Source of the DNA: Candidatus Saganbacteria bacterium
GTDB lineage: Bacteria; Margulisbacteria; WOR-1; XYC2-FULL-46-14; WPAF01
Length of the DNA: 61,071 nucleotides
NCBI GenBank assembly: GCA_016223205.1
Contig: JACRPM010000001.1
Coordinates: forward strand, 1 to 61,071
Direction: 5' to 3'
Under the pieces are notes generated by a model. It worked only from the letters and a program-made list of their open reading frames with translations. It did not search any database and was not told where the DNA came from. Positions 53,349 to 61,071 of the stretch are shown here, piece by piece. Within the stretch, counting starts at the first letter, position 1; every line of letters starts with the position of its first letter. Both the position numbers and the translations under genes were made by a program.

Positions 53349-54056
53349 GTGAAACTCGGGGTCAATATCGATCACATTGCCACACTGCGCCAGGCGCGGC
53401 GCGAAGCTATTCCCGATCCGATCGATGCCGCCAAGGAGTGCATTAAGGGCGGGGCCGATGGCATCGTCTGCCACCTGCGCGAAGACCGCCGCCATATACA
53501 GGATAAAGATGTCTATCGCCTGCGCGAACTCCCCACCAGATTGGATCTGGAGATGGCCGCCACCGATGAGATGGTCAAATTCGCTCTCAAAGTAAAACCC
53601 GACTATGTCACCCTGGTCCCGGAAAAAAGGCAGGAGCTGACCACCGAAGGCGGGCTGGACGTGGTGAGAAATTCCAAGAAACTCAAACCGATCGTAAAAA
53701 AACTTCAGGACAAAGGCATTACCGTCAGTTTATTCATCGATCCGGTCGCGGAACAGGTTGAGGAATCAGCGCTCTTGCTGGCCCGCTTCATCGAGATCCA
53801 CACCGGGACTTACGCTAATGCAATAAACCCGGCAAAGAAAAAACTGGAATATCAAAAGATCGGCACCTTCACCCAGAAGGCCTTGCTTATCGGATTAAAA
53901 GTGAACGCCGGCCATGGGCTGGATTATCAGAACGTTAAAGATATCGTGAGGATCTTCGGCATCGAAGAGCTGAACATCGGCTTTTCGATCGTTGCCCGTT
54001 CGGTTATCGTCGGGATGAAAAAGGCGGTCGAGGAAATGAGGGAGGCCATTAAGTGA
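53349..54056 (+). CDS. pdxJ: pyridoxine 5'-phosphate synthase
   Basis: 235 residues from a GTG. Condenses deoxyxylulose 5-phosphate and 3-amino-2-oxopropyl phosphate. KLGVNIDHIATLRQARREAIPDPIDAA, GIVCHLREDRRHIQDKDVYRLREL, TLVPEKRQELTTEGGLDV, ALLIGLKVNAGHGLDYQNV and ELNIGFSIVARSV are diagnostic. Two TATAAT boxes (53324 and 53334) precede it; the second leaves 9 bases to the GTG. Overlaps rpiB by 4 bases. Confidence 0.97.
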   Translation: MKLGVNIDHIATLRQARREAIPDPIDAAKECIKGGADGIVCHLREDRRHIQDKDVYRLRELPTRLDLEMAATDEMVKFALKVKPDYVTLVPEKRQELTTEGGLDVVRNSKKLKPIVKKLQDKGITVSLFIDPVAEQVEESALLLARFIEIHTGTYANAINPAKKKLEYQKIGTFTQKALLIGLKVNAGHGLDYQNVKDIVRIFGIEELNIGFSIVARSVIVGMKKAVEEMREAIK

Positions 54057-54493
54057 AAATAGCGATCGGGTCCGACCATGCCGGTTTTAAGTTAAAAGAC
54101 CTCATCATAAAATATCTACAGGACCAAAAAGTTGAGGTCAAGGATTTCGGCACCTCCTCGGAAGAGTCGTGCGATTATCCCGATTTTGCTTTCCCGGTAG
54201 CAGAGGCGGTCTCACATAAGAAAGCGGATCGGGGGATACTCATTTGCGGGTCGGGGGTGGGGATGGTGGTGGCGGCCAACAAGGTGAAGGGTATCCGCGC
54301 GGTCAACGCTTATGACGAATATACCGCCCGCCAAAGCCGCGAGCATGGGGACTGCAACGTCTTATGCCTGGCGGGACGCAAGCTGAAAGAAGATCAGGCG
54401 CTTAAGATCGTGGACATCTGGCTCCATACTTCATTTTCGGGTGACGAAAGACATTTAAGGAGAATTTCGAAAATTGCCAAGCGAGAGGGTTAA
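54053..54493 (+). CDS. rpiB: ribose-5-phosphate isomerase B
   Basis: 146 residues. IAIGSDHAGFKLKDLIIKYL, DYPDFAFPVAEAV, ILICGSGVGMVVAANKVKGIRAVNAYDEYTARQSREHGDCNVLCLAGRKL are diagnostic, with the active Cys in ICGSGVG. Interconverts ribose 5-phosphate and ribulose 5-phosphate. Confidence 0.97.
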   Translation: MKIAIGSDHAGFKLKDLIIKYLQDQKVEVKDFGTSSEESCDYPDFAFPVAEAVSHKKADRGILICGSGVGMVVAANKVKGIRAVNAYDEYTARQSREHGDCNVLCLAGRKLKEDQALKIVDIWLHTSFSGDERHLRRISKIAKREG

Positions 54494-55589
54494 GCAAGCC
54501 CTGATCATGGCGGCGGGGTTGGGGACGCGGCTCGAGCCGCTCACCCTGGCCGTGCCCAAGCCCATGGTGCCGATCGTGGGCAAGCCCACCATGCAGCACA
54601 ATTTGGAACTTCTCCGCAAACACGGCATCCGCCGCGCCACCGTCAACATCCATTACCATCCCGAACAAGTAGTCAATTTTTTTGCCGCGGGTGACGATTT
54701 TGGGGTGGACCTGGCATATTCTTACGAAGAAAAGCTGATGGGGACCGCGGGCGGGGTTTTGCGCATGGCGGAGGTGGCCGGCGGGCTGGACGACACCTTT
54801 GTGGTTTTGTCCTCCGATGCCTTGACCGATATCGACCTCCGCAAGCTTATCGCTTTCCATAAAAAGAAGGGCGCCCTGGCCACCTTGGCGCTTTGTCCCA
54901 AGGATGAGACCGAAAGCTTCGGGGTGGTGACGATGGATGGAGACCAGCGCATCACCGGATTTTTTGAAAAACCCAAAGCCGGCGAAGCTCCCTCGAACCT
55001 GGTCAATACCGGCATCTATGTTTTCGAGCCGGAAATATTGGAATCTATCCCCCAGGACCGCTTCTTCGATTTCGGCAAGGAGCTCTTTCCCCGGCTGGCC
55101 AAAGAGGGCGCGCCGATCTTCGGTTATAAGATGATCGAGTACTGGTCGGACGTGGGCAACCTCCAGACCTACGTCAAGACCAATTACGACGCCATGCAGG
55201 GAAGGGTGAGGATCTTGGTGCCGGGGCGCAAGACCTCGGCTTGCGTATGGATCGGCAAGAACTGCGAGATCGACCCCTCGGTCAAGTTTGAGGGCTGTGT
55301 GATCGTAGGTGACAAATGCGAGATCCGCAAGGGCGCGCATATAAAGGATACGGTTTTGGGCAATATGAGCGTCATCAGTTATAATTCGCGCGTCGAGGGC
55401 AGTATCATCTGGTCGGATACTTTTATCTCCCAGAACGCCAAAGTAAAGGGCAGTGTGATCGGCAACTGGTGCCGGGTGGGGGAAGGGGTGACGATTGAGG
55501 AAGATACGGTGCTAAGCAACCGCTGTGCGGTGCTCAAGGGCACCCACATATTCGCCGGCACCCACTTGAAACCCAATGAAATCCTATGA
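54474..55589 (+). CDS. NDP-sugar nucleotidyltransferase with left-handed beta-helix
   Basis: 371 residues from a TTG preceded by AAGGAG. N-terminal nucleotidyltransferase: ALIMAAGLGTRLEPLTLAVPKPMVPIVGKPTMQHNLELL, then SYEEKLMGTAGGVLRM and VLSSDALTDIDL. C-terminal left-handed beta-helix hexapeptides from about residue 255 (WIGKNCEIDPSVKFEGCVIVGDKCEIRKGAHIKDTVLG). The arrangement fits mannose-1-phosphate guanylyltransferase/GlmU-like enzymes; the sugar is not determined. Starts within rpiB (20-base overlap). Confidence 0.92.
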   Translation: MPSERVKQALIMAAGLGTRLEPLTLAVPKPMVPIVGKPTMQHNLELLRKHGIRRATVNIHYHPEQVVNFFAAGDDFGVDLAYSYEEKLMGTAGGVLRMAEVAGGLDDTFVVLSSDALTDIDLRKLIAFHKKKGALATLALCPKDETESFGVVTMDGDQRITGFFEKPKAGEAPSNLVNTGIYVFEPEILESIPQDRFFDFGKELFPRLAKEGAPIFGYKMIEYWSDVGNLQTYVKTNYDAMQGRVRILVPGRKTSACVWIGKNCEIDPSVKFEGCVIVGDKCEIRKGAHIKDTVLGNMSVISYNSRVEGSIIWSDTFISQNAKVKGSVIGNWCRVGEGVTIEEDTVLSNRCAVLKGTHIFAGTHLKPNEIL

Positions 55590-55604
55590 TATAATAAACG
55601 ATGT
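55578..55604 (+). promoter_or_regulatory. possible sigma28-like promoter of the secreted propeller gene
   Basis: GAAATCCT (55578-55585), 11 bases, AACGATGT (55597-55604). The spacer also contains a sigma70-like TATAAT (55590-55595), so either could drive the gene. The weakest case in the family. Confidence 0.4.
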
Positions 55605-55623
55605 AATACAGGAGGTGGGTTAC

Positions 55624-57534
55624 ATGCGACGCATCATCCTGATCTTCGTTTTGGCTCTCTTTTTTATATCCTCTTCAGGTTGGGCTTCAAATTCTTGGGT
55701 AAGCCGGACTTCTTCCACCACCCAGGCGCTTAACGACGTGCAGTTCATCAGCGCCTCTACCGGCATGGCGGTGGGCAATTTGCAGACCGTCATTCGCACC
55801 ACCGATTACGGCAAGACCTGGACTGTGGTCAATAGTTCCGCCTCGGCCAACAACTTCAGCAGTGTCAATTTTCCTACAACGATTGGTTTTGCTGCCGGCA
55901 CTGCCAGCGGGGGCGGGGGGTATCTTTCCAAATCCACCGACAGCGGCGCGAATTGGTCGCAGGTGGCTACCGACATTTCGGTGTTGAACGATATCTTCTT
56001 CACGGATGCCAATACCGGATATGCCGCGACTACCGCGGCTGTTAATTTGTTTTGGAAGACCGTTGACGGAGGTGCGACCTGGACTGCCAAAGATGCCGGT
56101 CTGACGGCTGAAAGGGCTTACTACGGAGTGTATTTTATCGGTCAGACCGGTTGGCTGGTGGGTTCTCCGGGATTGATCTTTAAGACGACGAACGGTGCGG
56201 ATCTCTGGACCGAGCAGGTAAGCGGAACTGCCAACCAATTGAATGATGTTTTCTTCATTAATTCCACCACCGGCTGGGTGGCGGGAAACAGCGGCACCAT
56301 TTTAAAAACGACTGACGGCGGTACCAACTGGAATACCATGGCCAGCGGAACTGCCAGCAATCTCAATGCTGTTTATTTTACGGATGCCAGCAACGGCTGG
56401 GTGGTAGGTGCCGGAGGCGCGATCTTAAAGACGACCGACGGTGGCGCCACCTGGACGGCGGAGACCAGCGGGACAACCAACGATCTTAACGGAGTGCATT
56501 TTACCGATGTCAACAATGGCTGTGCGGTGGGCGCCGGCGGCACAGTTTTGAAATATGCGTTAAATCCAACCATCACCGCCGCCAAGCACGGGCGCTTCAC
56601 CACTTTTGCCCGGGCCGGAATTTATACTGCCTTCACCGTCACGGGAACGTTATTCAATTCGAGCGTAGCTCCTACCGTAACTTTTGATACAACCGATATC
56701 ACTCCCGGAACTGTTACTTCTTTTTCCGATACTTCGATAGTGCTTCCGGTTTCTTTTGCCGACAAGGCCAGCTTAGTCGGCAATCATACCCTGACGGTCA
56801 CCAATCCGGACGGCGGCAGCGCTACGTTTACCATCTCGGTCTTGGCCGATTCCGCCGGGCCTACTTTTTCTTCCTTAAAGATCAATGGGGGGGATTACAC
56901 CTCGGGGATGTCTATTCCCTTCGTCGATACTTTCACGGGCGATCTCTCCGATGTCACCGGCTTGAGCATTAGCCCGACCGATGATCTGGAATTCACCCTG
57001 CGGATAGAATCCGGCAGCAATACTTTCTATAAGACCTTTACGGGGAGTGATGTCTACACCGCAGCCACTTCCACCACCGGCAGTTTCCGAGCGGTTCCCA
57101 ATAAACTTATTAATTTCAATACCGGAGAAGAGGTCACTTTCGGCTCGGCGGTAGGGGTCAATTCGCTTTTCACACTCTTTATCACCGCCAAGGACATCGA
57201 CGGCAACCAGGGCAGCACCTCGCTTAGCTTAAAGTTCGCCGGGCAAAGTTCCGGTGAAAAAGCGATCTCCAATGTCCTGCAGGCGCCGAATAAAAACCCA
57301 ACTCCCGCAAATCCGGTTACGATCCAATTCGAATCCAAAGAAAATTTAGGGACAAAAACCATGCCGATCTGGTCGGCTGCCGGACCAGTAGCCAATCTTA
57401 CGGCTAATATCGTAACCGGCACTAATAAGGTAAACTGGGACGGGACCACCTACACCGGCCAAAAAGCCGCTTCGGGTATTTATCGCATGATCTTCCCGGG
57501 AGGGGCCTCTGGAAAGATAGTGATCTTTAGATAA
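55624..57534 (+). CDS. secreted YCF48-type beta-propeller protein with C-terminal FlgD-like Ig domain
   Basis: 636 residues from the ATG at 55624, which follows AGGAGGTGGG. Signal peptide (RRIILIFVLALFFISSSGWA). Six repeats of a YCF48/photosystem-assembly-like blade at about 30-325, each with DVxF.D..TGWxVG..G.ILKTTDGGxxW (for example TGWVAGNSGTILKTTDGGTNW). Then an IPT/TIG-like domain (about 335-425), a middle domain and a final Ig fold with NKVNWDGTTYTGQKAASGIYRMIF, the FlgD-type Ig pattern often at the end of cell-surface proteins. Probably surface-exposed or secreted; it may bind an extracellular partner. Overlaps panD by 1 base. Confidence 0.87.
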   Translation: MRRIILIFVLALFFISSSGWASNSWVSRTSSTTQALNDVQFISASTGMAVGNLQTVIRTTDYGKTWTVVNSSASANNFSSVNFPTTIGFAAGTASGGGGYLSKSTDSGANWSQVATDISVLNDIFFTDANTGYAATTAAVNLFWKTVDGGATWTAKDAGLTAERAYYGVYFIGQTGWLVGSPGLIFKTTNGADLWTEQVSGTANQLNDVFFINSTTGWVAGNSGTILKTTDGGTNWNTMASGTASNLNAVYFTDASNGWVVGAGGAILKTTDGGATWTAETSGTTNDLNGVHFTDVNNGCAVGAGGTVLKYALNPTITAAKHGRFTTFARAGIYTAFTVTGTLFNSSVAPTVTFDTTDITPGTVTSFSDTSIVLPVSFADKASLVGNHTLTVTNPDGGSATFTISVLADSAGPTFSSLKINGGDYTSGMSIPFVDTFTGDLSDVTGLSISPTDDLEFTLRIESGSNTFYKTFTGSDVYTAATSTTGSFRAVPNKLINFNTGEEVTFGSAVGVNSLFTLFITAKDIDGNQGSTSLSLKFAGQSSGEKAISNVLQAPNKNPTPANPVTIQFESKENLGTKTMPIWSAAGPVANLTANIVTGTNKVNWDGTTYTGQKAASGIYRMIFPGGASGKIVIFR

Positions 57535-57881
57535 TGCTGCTCACTATCTTAAAATCCAAGCTCCATATGGCTGCCGTCACGTCCTGCGAACTTTATTATC
57601 AGGGCAGTATCGCGATCGATCCCAAATTACTCAAGGCCGTCGGCATCCTGCCCAATGAAAAAGTCACGGTCTTGAATTTTGATAACGGCCAGCGGTTTGA
57701 GACCTATGCCATCGAAGGGCAGAAAGGGGAGATAGGGCTGCGCGGGCCGGCTGCGAAACTCGGGAAGAAGGGCGATCGGGTGATCATCTTGTCTTATGCG
57801 CTGATGACGCCATTAGAAGCCAAGAAACACAAGCCCCGCATCGCTTTGCTGAACGGGAAGAACCGCATTCAAAGTGAGTAA
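57534..57881 (+). CDS. panD: aspartate 1-decarboxylase
   Basis: 115 residues, pro-enzyme that cleaves itself between Gly and Ser in YQGSIAID (about residues 24-25) to form the pyruvoyl group. LLTILKSKLHMAAVTSCEL, DNGQRFETYAIEG, GPAAKLGKKGDRVIILSYA are diagnostic. Makes beta-alanine for pantothenate; panB is at 47148, panC is not in the window. The stop lies within the next gene's start region (8-base overlap). Confidence 0.96.
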   Translation: MLLTILKSKLHMAAVTSCELYYQGSIAIDPKLLKAVGILPNEKVTVLNFDNGQRFETYAIEGQKGEIGLRGPAAKLGKKGDRVIILSYALMTPLEAKKHKPRIALLNGKNRIQSE

Positions 57882-58752
57882 CCGGCGACTAAAGTCGCGG
57901 TTAAATTTAGGCGAGACTTTAGTCTCGGCTCTTATTATTCTCGTATTATTTTCTTCTTGTTTTGCCGATATAAAACTGGTCTACCCGGCCGAAGTATTCC
58001 AGGGACGCAGTTTTATCGTATTTATTGCCTCACCCGAGGCCGGAAATGATTATTGGGCGGAATTCGATAATAAGGCCGTCAGGTTCTACCCCTACGAGGA
58101 GGGCCTGCGGGCGGTGATCGGAACGCTTCCCGAAATGAAGACCGGCGATTACGACCTGAAGGTAAGGGCCAAGCGGCCCGACCAGCGCCTTTTAACCGAA
58201 GTTATATATATCACCGTTAGCCGCCGTATCTATCCCAAGGTCTCGTTCTGGCTCAAGCCCTCCAAGAAAAAACTCATGGCTCCCGACCTGGTGACCGATG
58301 AATGGGGCCGGATCGAGGCCCAACTCCTTAAAGAATCCCCGAATAAGCTCTGGAGAGGGCTGTTCAAGCTGCCGGTGCCGGGTATCACCACTATGGCCTT
58401 CGGCACCAGGGAATTTGTCAACAATAAACCCCGCAGCCGCCACCGCGGGCAGGATCTTCGCGCGCCGGTGGGGACCCGGGTTTTGGCCCCCAACCGGGGA
58501 CAGGTGATAGTGGCGCAATTCTTTAAGGCCTTCGGCGGCACCGTGGCTATTGATCATGGACAGGGGATCGATACTTTGTATTTCCACCTGTCAAAGATCA
58601 TGGTTAAAGAGGGGCAGGAGGTTGAGGTGGGCGATCTTTTGGGATTGTCCGGCAATACCGGAATTTCATCCGGTCCACATCTGCACTGGGGGATGTCGGT
58701 GCATAATGTTAGGGTGGATCCCATCCAATGGGTAAAAACGGTGATGCCGTGA
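57874..58752 (+). CDS. M23/LytM-family zinc peptidase
   Basis: 292 residues from a GTG. N-terminal signal peptide or membrane anchor (LVSALIILVLFSSCFA). A beta-rich N-terminal domain (about 30-110) precedes the LytM domain with RHRGQDLRAPVGTRVLAPNRGQVI (His, Asp), TLYFHLSKIMVKEGQEV and HLHWGMSV (His pair). All metal ligands are kept, so it probably cuts peptidoglycan cross-bridges in the periplasm. The first 25 codons run through two small palindromes (57880-57928), so part of the signal region is repeat-derived. Confidence 0.95.
   Translation: MSNRRLKSRLNLGETLVSALIILVLFSSCFADIKLVYPAEVFQGRSFIVFIASPEAGNDYWAEFDNKAVRFYPYEEGLRAVIGTLPEMKTGDYDLKVRAKRPDQRLLTEVIYITVSRRIYPKVSFWLKPSKKKLMAPDLVTDEWGRIEAQLLKESPNKLWRGLFKLPVPGITTMAFGTREFVNNKPRSRHRGQDLRAPVGTRVLAPNRGQVIVAQFFKAFGGTVAIDHGQGIDTLYFHLSKIMVKEGQEVEVGDLLGLSGNTGISSGPHLHWGMSVHNVRVDPIQWVKTVMP
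57880..57928. repeat. pair of palindromic elements in the M23 signal-peptide region
   Basis: First: AACC G GCGAC, TAAA, GTCGC GGTT (57880-57902). Second: CGAGAC, TTTA, GTCTCG (57912-57927), with a GGCTCTT tail. Same paired arrangement as in fliP (21640-21704). Confidence 0.7.
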
Positions 58753-59207
58753 GAAAGGTTTTTAGGATACTGGACGTCAATCTCAACCGGGCTCTTGAGG
58801 GTTTGCGGGTGGTGGAGGAGATATGTCGATTCATTTTGGAAGATAAAAACACGACGCTTGTTATTAAGAAGATTAGAGGTGAGTTGTCTAAGATTATCAG
58901 AATATCGGCGCATCAGATGGTGGAGGATCAGAAAATCAGGATATCAGATTATCTGATAAAATCGCGGAGGGCAGAAAAAGATATCGGACGGAAGATGTAC
59001 ACTAAAAGGGAAGGGATGAGGGGGAATATTCAGGATATCTTCCGCTCAAACATGAAACGGGCGGAGGAGGCGGTGAGGGTGCTCGAAGAGTTTTCAAAAT
59101 TGTTAAATCCAAAGATGGGACAAAAATTCAAAGCGGTTCGCTTCAAGCTCTATTCGGTAGAAAAGAAAGTCGCGCGGTTATTGGTTAGGAACGCCGCTAG
59201 CCGCTGA
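58749..59207 (+). CDS. stand-alone ThiE N-terminal-domain protein
   Basis: 152 residues from a GTG that overlaps the M23 stop (GTGA); an ATG at 58728 is possible. RILDVNLNRALEGLRVVEEICRFILEDKNTTLVIKKIRGEL and DIFRSNMKRAEEAVRVLEEFSKLL match the helical N-terminal domain found before thiamine-phosphate synthase in cyanobacteria and relatives. The catalytic TIM barrel is absent. Role unknown. A palindrome TATCAGA TTA TCTGATA (58942-58958) lies in frame and codes ISDYLIK. Confidence 0.82.
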   Translation: MRKVFRILDVNLNRALEGLRVVEEICRFILEDKNTTLVIKKIRGELSKIIRISAHQMVEDQKIRISDYLIKSRRAEKDIGRKMYTKREGMRGNIQDIFRSNMKRAEEAVRVLEEFSKLLNPKMGQKFKAVRFKLYSVEKKVARLLVRNAASR

Positions 59208-61049
59208 AGTCGTAAAATCCGCAAAACGCTGCAAGCGTTCTTTTATCCATTTTTCCACCCGAACCGACACTTCCTCATACTGCTGTGTGTCTATCAGGTC
59301 GGTCAACTCTTTAAGAAGTTGAGAGGGCATCTCGGCTAAAAACAGACGCGCCAGATCAAAAAGGTTCTCTTGATATTGCATTTGGAGCCGTTCCGACCTT
59401 AAGATATATCCCAAAAGCCGGATCTCCGGATCGAGTTCGGGGCGATCGATCTCCTTTAAGATGTTAGCCAGGTCGATATAGATCTCACCCCGGGTCACGC
59501 CCTGAACCATCCCGACGGCGGCCAGCAATCCATTTCTTCCCCCTTCGACCAGAGCGGTCTTCAATTCATCAAGCGCCTTATCCCTGAATTCCCCGCCCAT
59601 CCTTGCCAAAATGAAGGCAGGCAGGTAGGGGATATAAGCCAGCTCGGAATACTTTTCGTAGTCCACCTCTCCCCGCAATTTTTCAGCTGCGCGCAGAGCA
59701 GTTTGGGCCGAAACCTCATAAGGGAGCCGACCGGCCCGGTCGGGGGATAAAAATATCCTGACCAGCAGCAGCAGGGCGGCGTGCCCCCGAGCTTTCCAAA
59801 TCACTTGCTCGGCAGGGGTAGCCGTATATTGGCTCTCATTAATAGATAAAGTTTTGGCATCCCGGTCAATTTGCTTGGCTTCCGGCCATTCGGCTGCCGC
59901 AGCCGCCAGCCGTGGAAGAATTTCGCGGACCGAACCGTGCATGTCAAGATTATCGTTTTCGATCTGCTGGCCGGCCAGAGCAAAGACCGATCCTAAAAAT
60001 CCTTGCCGCATTACGACCGGACGGCCGAGGGTCTTTTCGATTAGGTCCAGCAGGAACCGGCCGACTTCGGACTGGGGAAAAGATGAAAGAACCCCGTGGG
60101 AATATTTGCTGCCGATAAATCTTTGGGCATGATACAAAACTTGCGGAGATCGCCGCAGGAGCTTGCGGGCTTCTGCTGTTGCACCTTTATCTTGTAGCGG
60201 AGATTGGGATTCGATGACGGCCAGCAATTGCTCGTGAGCGGTGGGGCGGGAATCGGTTGCGGTCTCACGATTCAAAATGGAATCCGGTGTTTCCTTAGAT
60301 AGTATCCCGACCAGGATAGTCCGGCTCTCTTCTTCGCGCAATCCTTCGGGCTTACTTACCAACAGCTCAAATATCGGGCCAAACACTTCAACCTGGGCCT
60401 GGGCATCAATGATCGCTGTTGCCGCAGGCCAGGTCAGAATGCTTTTGTGATCACTGGTTACCAATAACTGCTCTACCGATAAGGGAGACTCTTGGCGGGT
60501 GAGCGCTTCTAATATGTCAAGATAGGTCGCGCCGAAAGCGACCAAGCCCTCGATCTTGTTTTTTAAGGTCAGCCGGTCGGTTCTAAATTCACTAAGCCCG
60601 GTCGACCGCAGCCCGGCCAAATACCTGATCCCGGTTCCCGGGCCGAAGCTGTCCCATTTGATGCTGTCGGGGGAAAGGACTTCTCCCCTGACGTAAGCGG
60701 CCCGGATCATCCGCCATTCGGGAGCCCAACGCGGACCTACATCGAGGCGGTCATGGAGCAGGCCCAGACGAACGGCTTCGGCGATCGCTTCGGCGGTGAT
60801 ACCGCGGCCGAACCTTCTCTCGAATTCGAACCGGCCCAGCTCCGCGCGGTATTCGAGCAAGCCGAAAACGATATGGCGGAGAAGTTCAAAGCTGTGCAGG
60901 TCTTTTAGTTCTCCCAGACCCAGCCGATGCAGGAGAATATCCATAAGTTCCGGATCTTCGCGCAGAATTTCCAAAATGCGGCGGACTTCTTCCGGGGGGC
61001 GGTCGACCAGGCGGAGGTCCGAGGCGATAAGTGATTCTTCATTCAACAC
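59178..61049 (-). CDS. large helical protein of unknown function, possibly 5'-incomplete
   Basis: At least 623 residues from a GTG at 61049; the frame stays open to the window edge, so the true start may lie outside. No signal peptide, membrane segment or catalytic motif. Helical throughout (PPEEVRRILEILREDPELMDILLHRLG, VIWKARGHAALLLLVRIFL, YEKYSELAYIPYLPAFILARMG). Codon use and the acidic-hydrophobic pattern resemble the solenoid at 51353. No promoter can be judged because the upstream sequence is missing. Convergent with the ThiE-like gene (30-base overlap). Confidence 0.75.
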   Translation of the reverse strand: MLNEESLIASDLRLVDRPPEEVRRILEILREDPELMDILLHRLGLGELKDLHSFELLRHIVFGLLEYRAELGRFEFERRFGRGITAEAIAEAVRLGLLHDRLDVGPRWAPEWRMIRAAYVRGEVLSPDSIKWDSFGPGTGIRYLAGLRSTGLSEFRTDRLTLKNKIEGLVAFGATYLDILEALTRQESPLSVEQLLVTSDHKSILTWPAATAIIDAQAQVEVFGPIFELLVSKPEGLREEESRTILVGILSKETPDSILNRETATDSRPTAHEQLLAVIESQSPLQDKGATAEARKLLRRSPQVLYHAQRFIGSKYSHGVLSSFPQSEVGRFLLDLIEKTLGRPVVMRQGFLGSVFALAGQQIENDNLDMHGSVREILPRLAAAAAEWPEAKQIDRDAKTLSINESQYTATPAEQVIWKARGHAALLLLVRIFLSPDRAGRLPYEVSAQTALRAAEKLRGEVDYEKYSELAYIPYLPAFILARMGGEFRDKALDELKTALVEGGRNGLLAAVGMVQGVTRGEIYIDLANILKEIDRPELDPEIRLLGYILRSERLQMQYQENLFDLARLFLAEMPSQLLKELTDLIDTQQYEEVSVRVEKWIKERLQRFADFTTSAASGVPNQ

Positions 61050-61071
61050 AATGGAAATGGAGGGGAGTCGG

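Noticed and set aside
60105..60125. GCCGATAA on the plus strand
   Set aside because: No -35 box at the right distance; antisense inside the large helical gene.

Overview
The window comes from a free-living flagellated bacterium of moderate GC with compact gene packing. It makes peptidoglycan through meso-diaminopimelate (murA, murF, lysA), cyclic di-AMP (cdaA), fatty acids (accA, accD) and isoprenoids by the MEP route (ispE, ispF), and it carries a complete flagellar export gate. Many short palindromic repeats sit between and inside genes, and small unknown genes are plentiful. This fits an uncultivated lineage; the Margulisbacteria/Saganbacteria (WOR-1) group is a plausible guess, but nothing here proves it.

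Layout. 1-190: right end of an insertion sequence. 191-9588: a solenoid gene, then a tight plus-strand run wecA-like, wecB, CBS protein, ArsB/NhaD-type permease, murA, ybeY, CorC-like protein, pyrG. 9659-12124: a formylglycine-enzyme-like gene, a MITE-like repeat and pyrKD. 12167-13958: a small gene plus the flagellar sigma factor (sigma28/FliA), a small membrane protein and a retropepsin pair. 14176-14414: three tRNAs. 14581-16596: a class II Fic protein and a DUF362 protein. 16556-24994: minus-strand flagellar operon fliK, hook/rod gene, fliM, fliN, fliO, fliP, fliQ, fliR, flhB, flhA. 25157-34686: unknown gene, tRNA-Leu with a GIY-YIG insertion, murF, PPP-type phosphatase, rho, two tRNA-Leu, accA, accD, rpsT, ispE, ferredoxin, FHA protein, deoC. 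34701-39613: accessory zone with a mobile mystery A/B toxin-antitoxin-like module, repeats, gene remnants and two more unknown genes. 39688-42465: nitroreductase, AlkD-like protein, citramalate synthase. 42455-44721: radical SAM protein with a degenerate Fic partner. 45095-51306: lysA, cdaA, panB, tRNA-Arg, aroK, aroB, tyrS, ispF. 51353-61071: unknown genes interleaved with pdxJ, rpiB, a nucleotidyltransferase, a secreted beta-propeller protein, panD, an M23 peptidase, a ThiE N-terminal-domain protein and a large helical protein at the right edge.

The strongest signal is a dispersed promoter family. Twelve sites share TGAAAT, then a fixed spacing to a CGATAA-like box (GAAATTTN, 11 bases, NNCGATAA). 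This is close to the known FliA/sigma28 consensus (TAAAGTTT, 11 bases, GCCGATAA). All twelve point at a start codon 6-38 bases downstream, and almost all of those genes are unknown or have signalling or effector-like domains: FHA, PPP phosphatase, FGE-like, M23, radical SAM plus pseudo-Fic, helical solenoids. A FliA-type sigma factor is encoded at 12386. Several of these transcripts, and several with sigma70-type promoters, should begin at the start codon (leaderless). I infer a sigma28 regulon of non-flagellin proteins, possibly substrates of the flagellar export gate; this is the best candidate for an undescribed system here.

A second theme is mobile sequence that has entered genes. A tRNA-Leu fragment and a 20-bp palindrome form the end of murF. 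Paired small palindromes lie in the signal-peptide coding parts of fliP and an M23 peptidase. A MITE supplies the ribosome binding site of fliQ. Low-complexity tracts lie in frame inside pyrK, panB and the ThiE-like gene.
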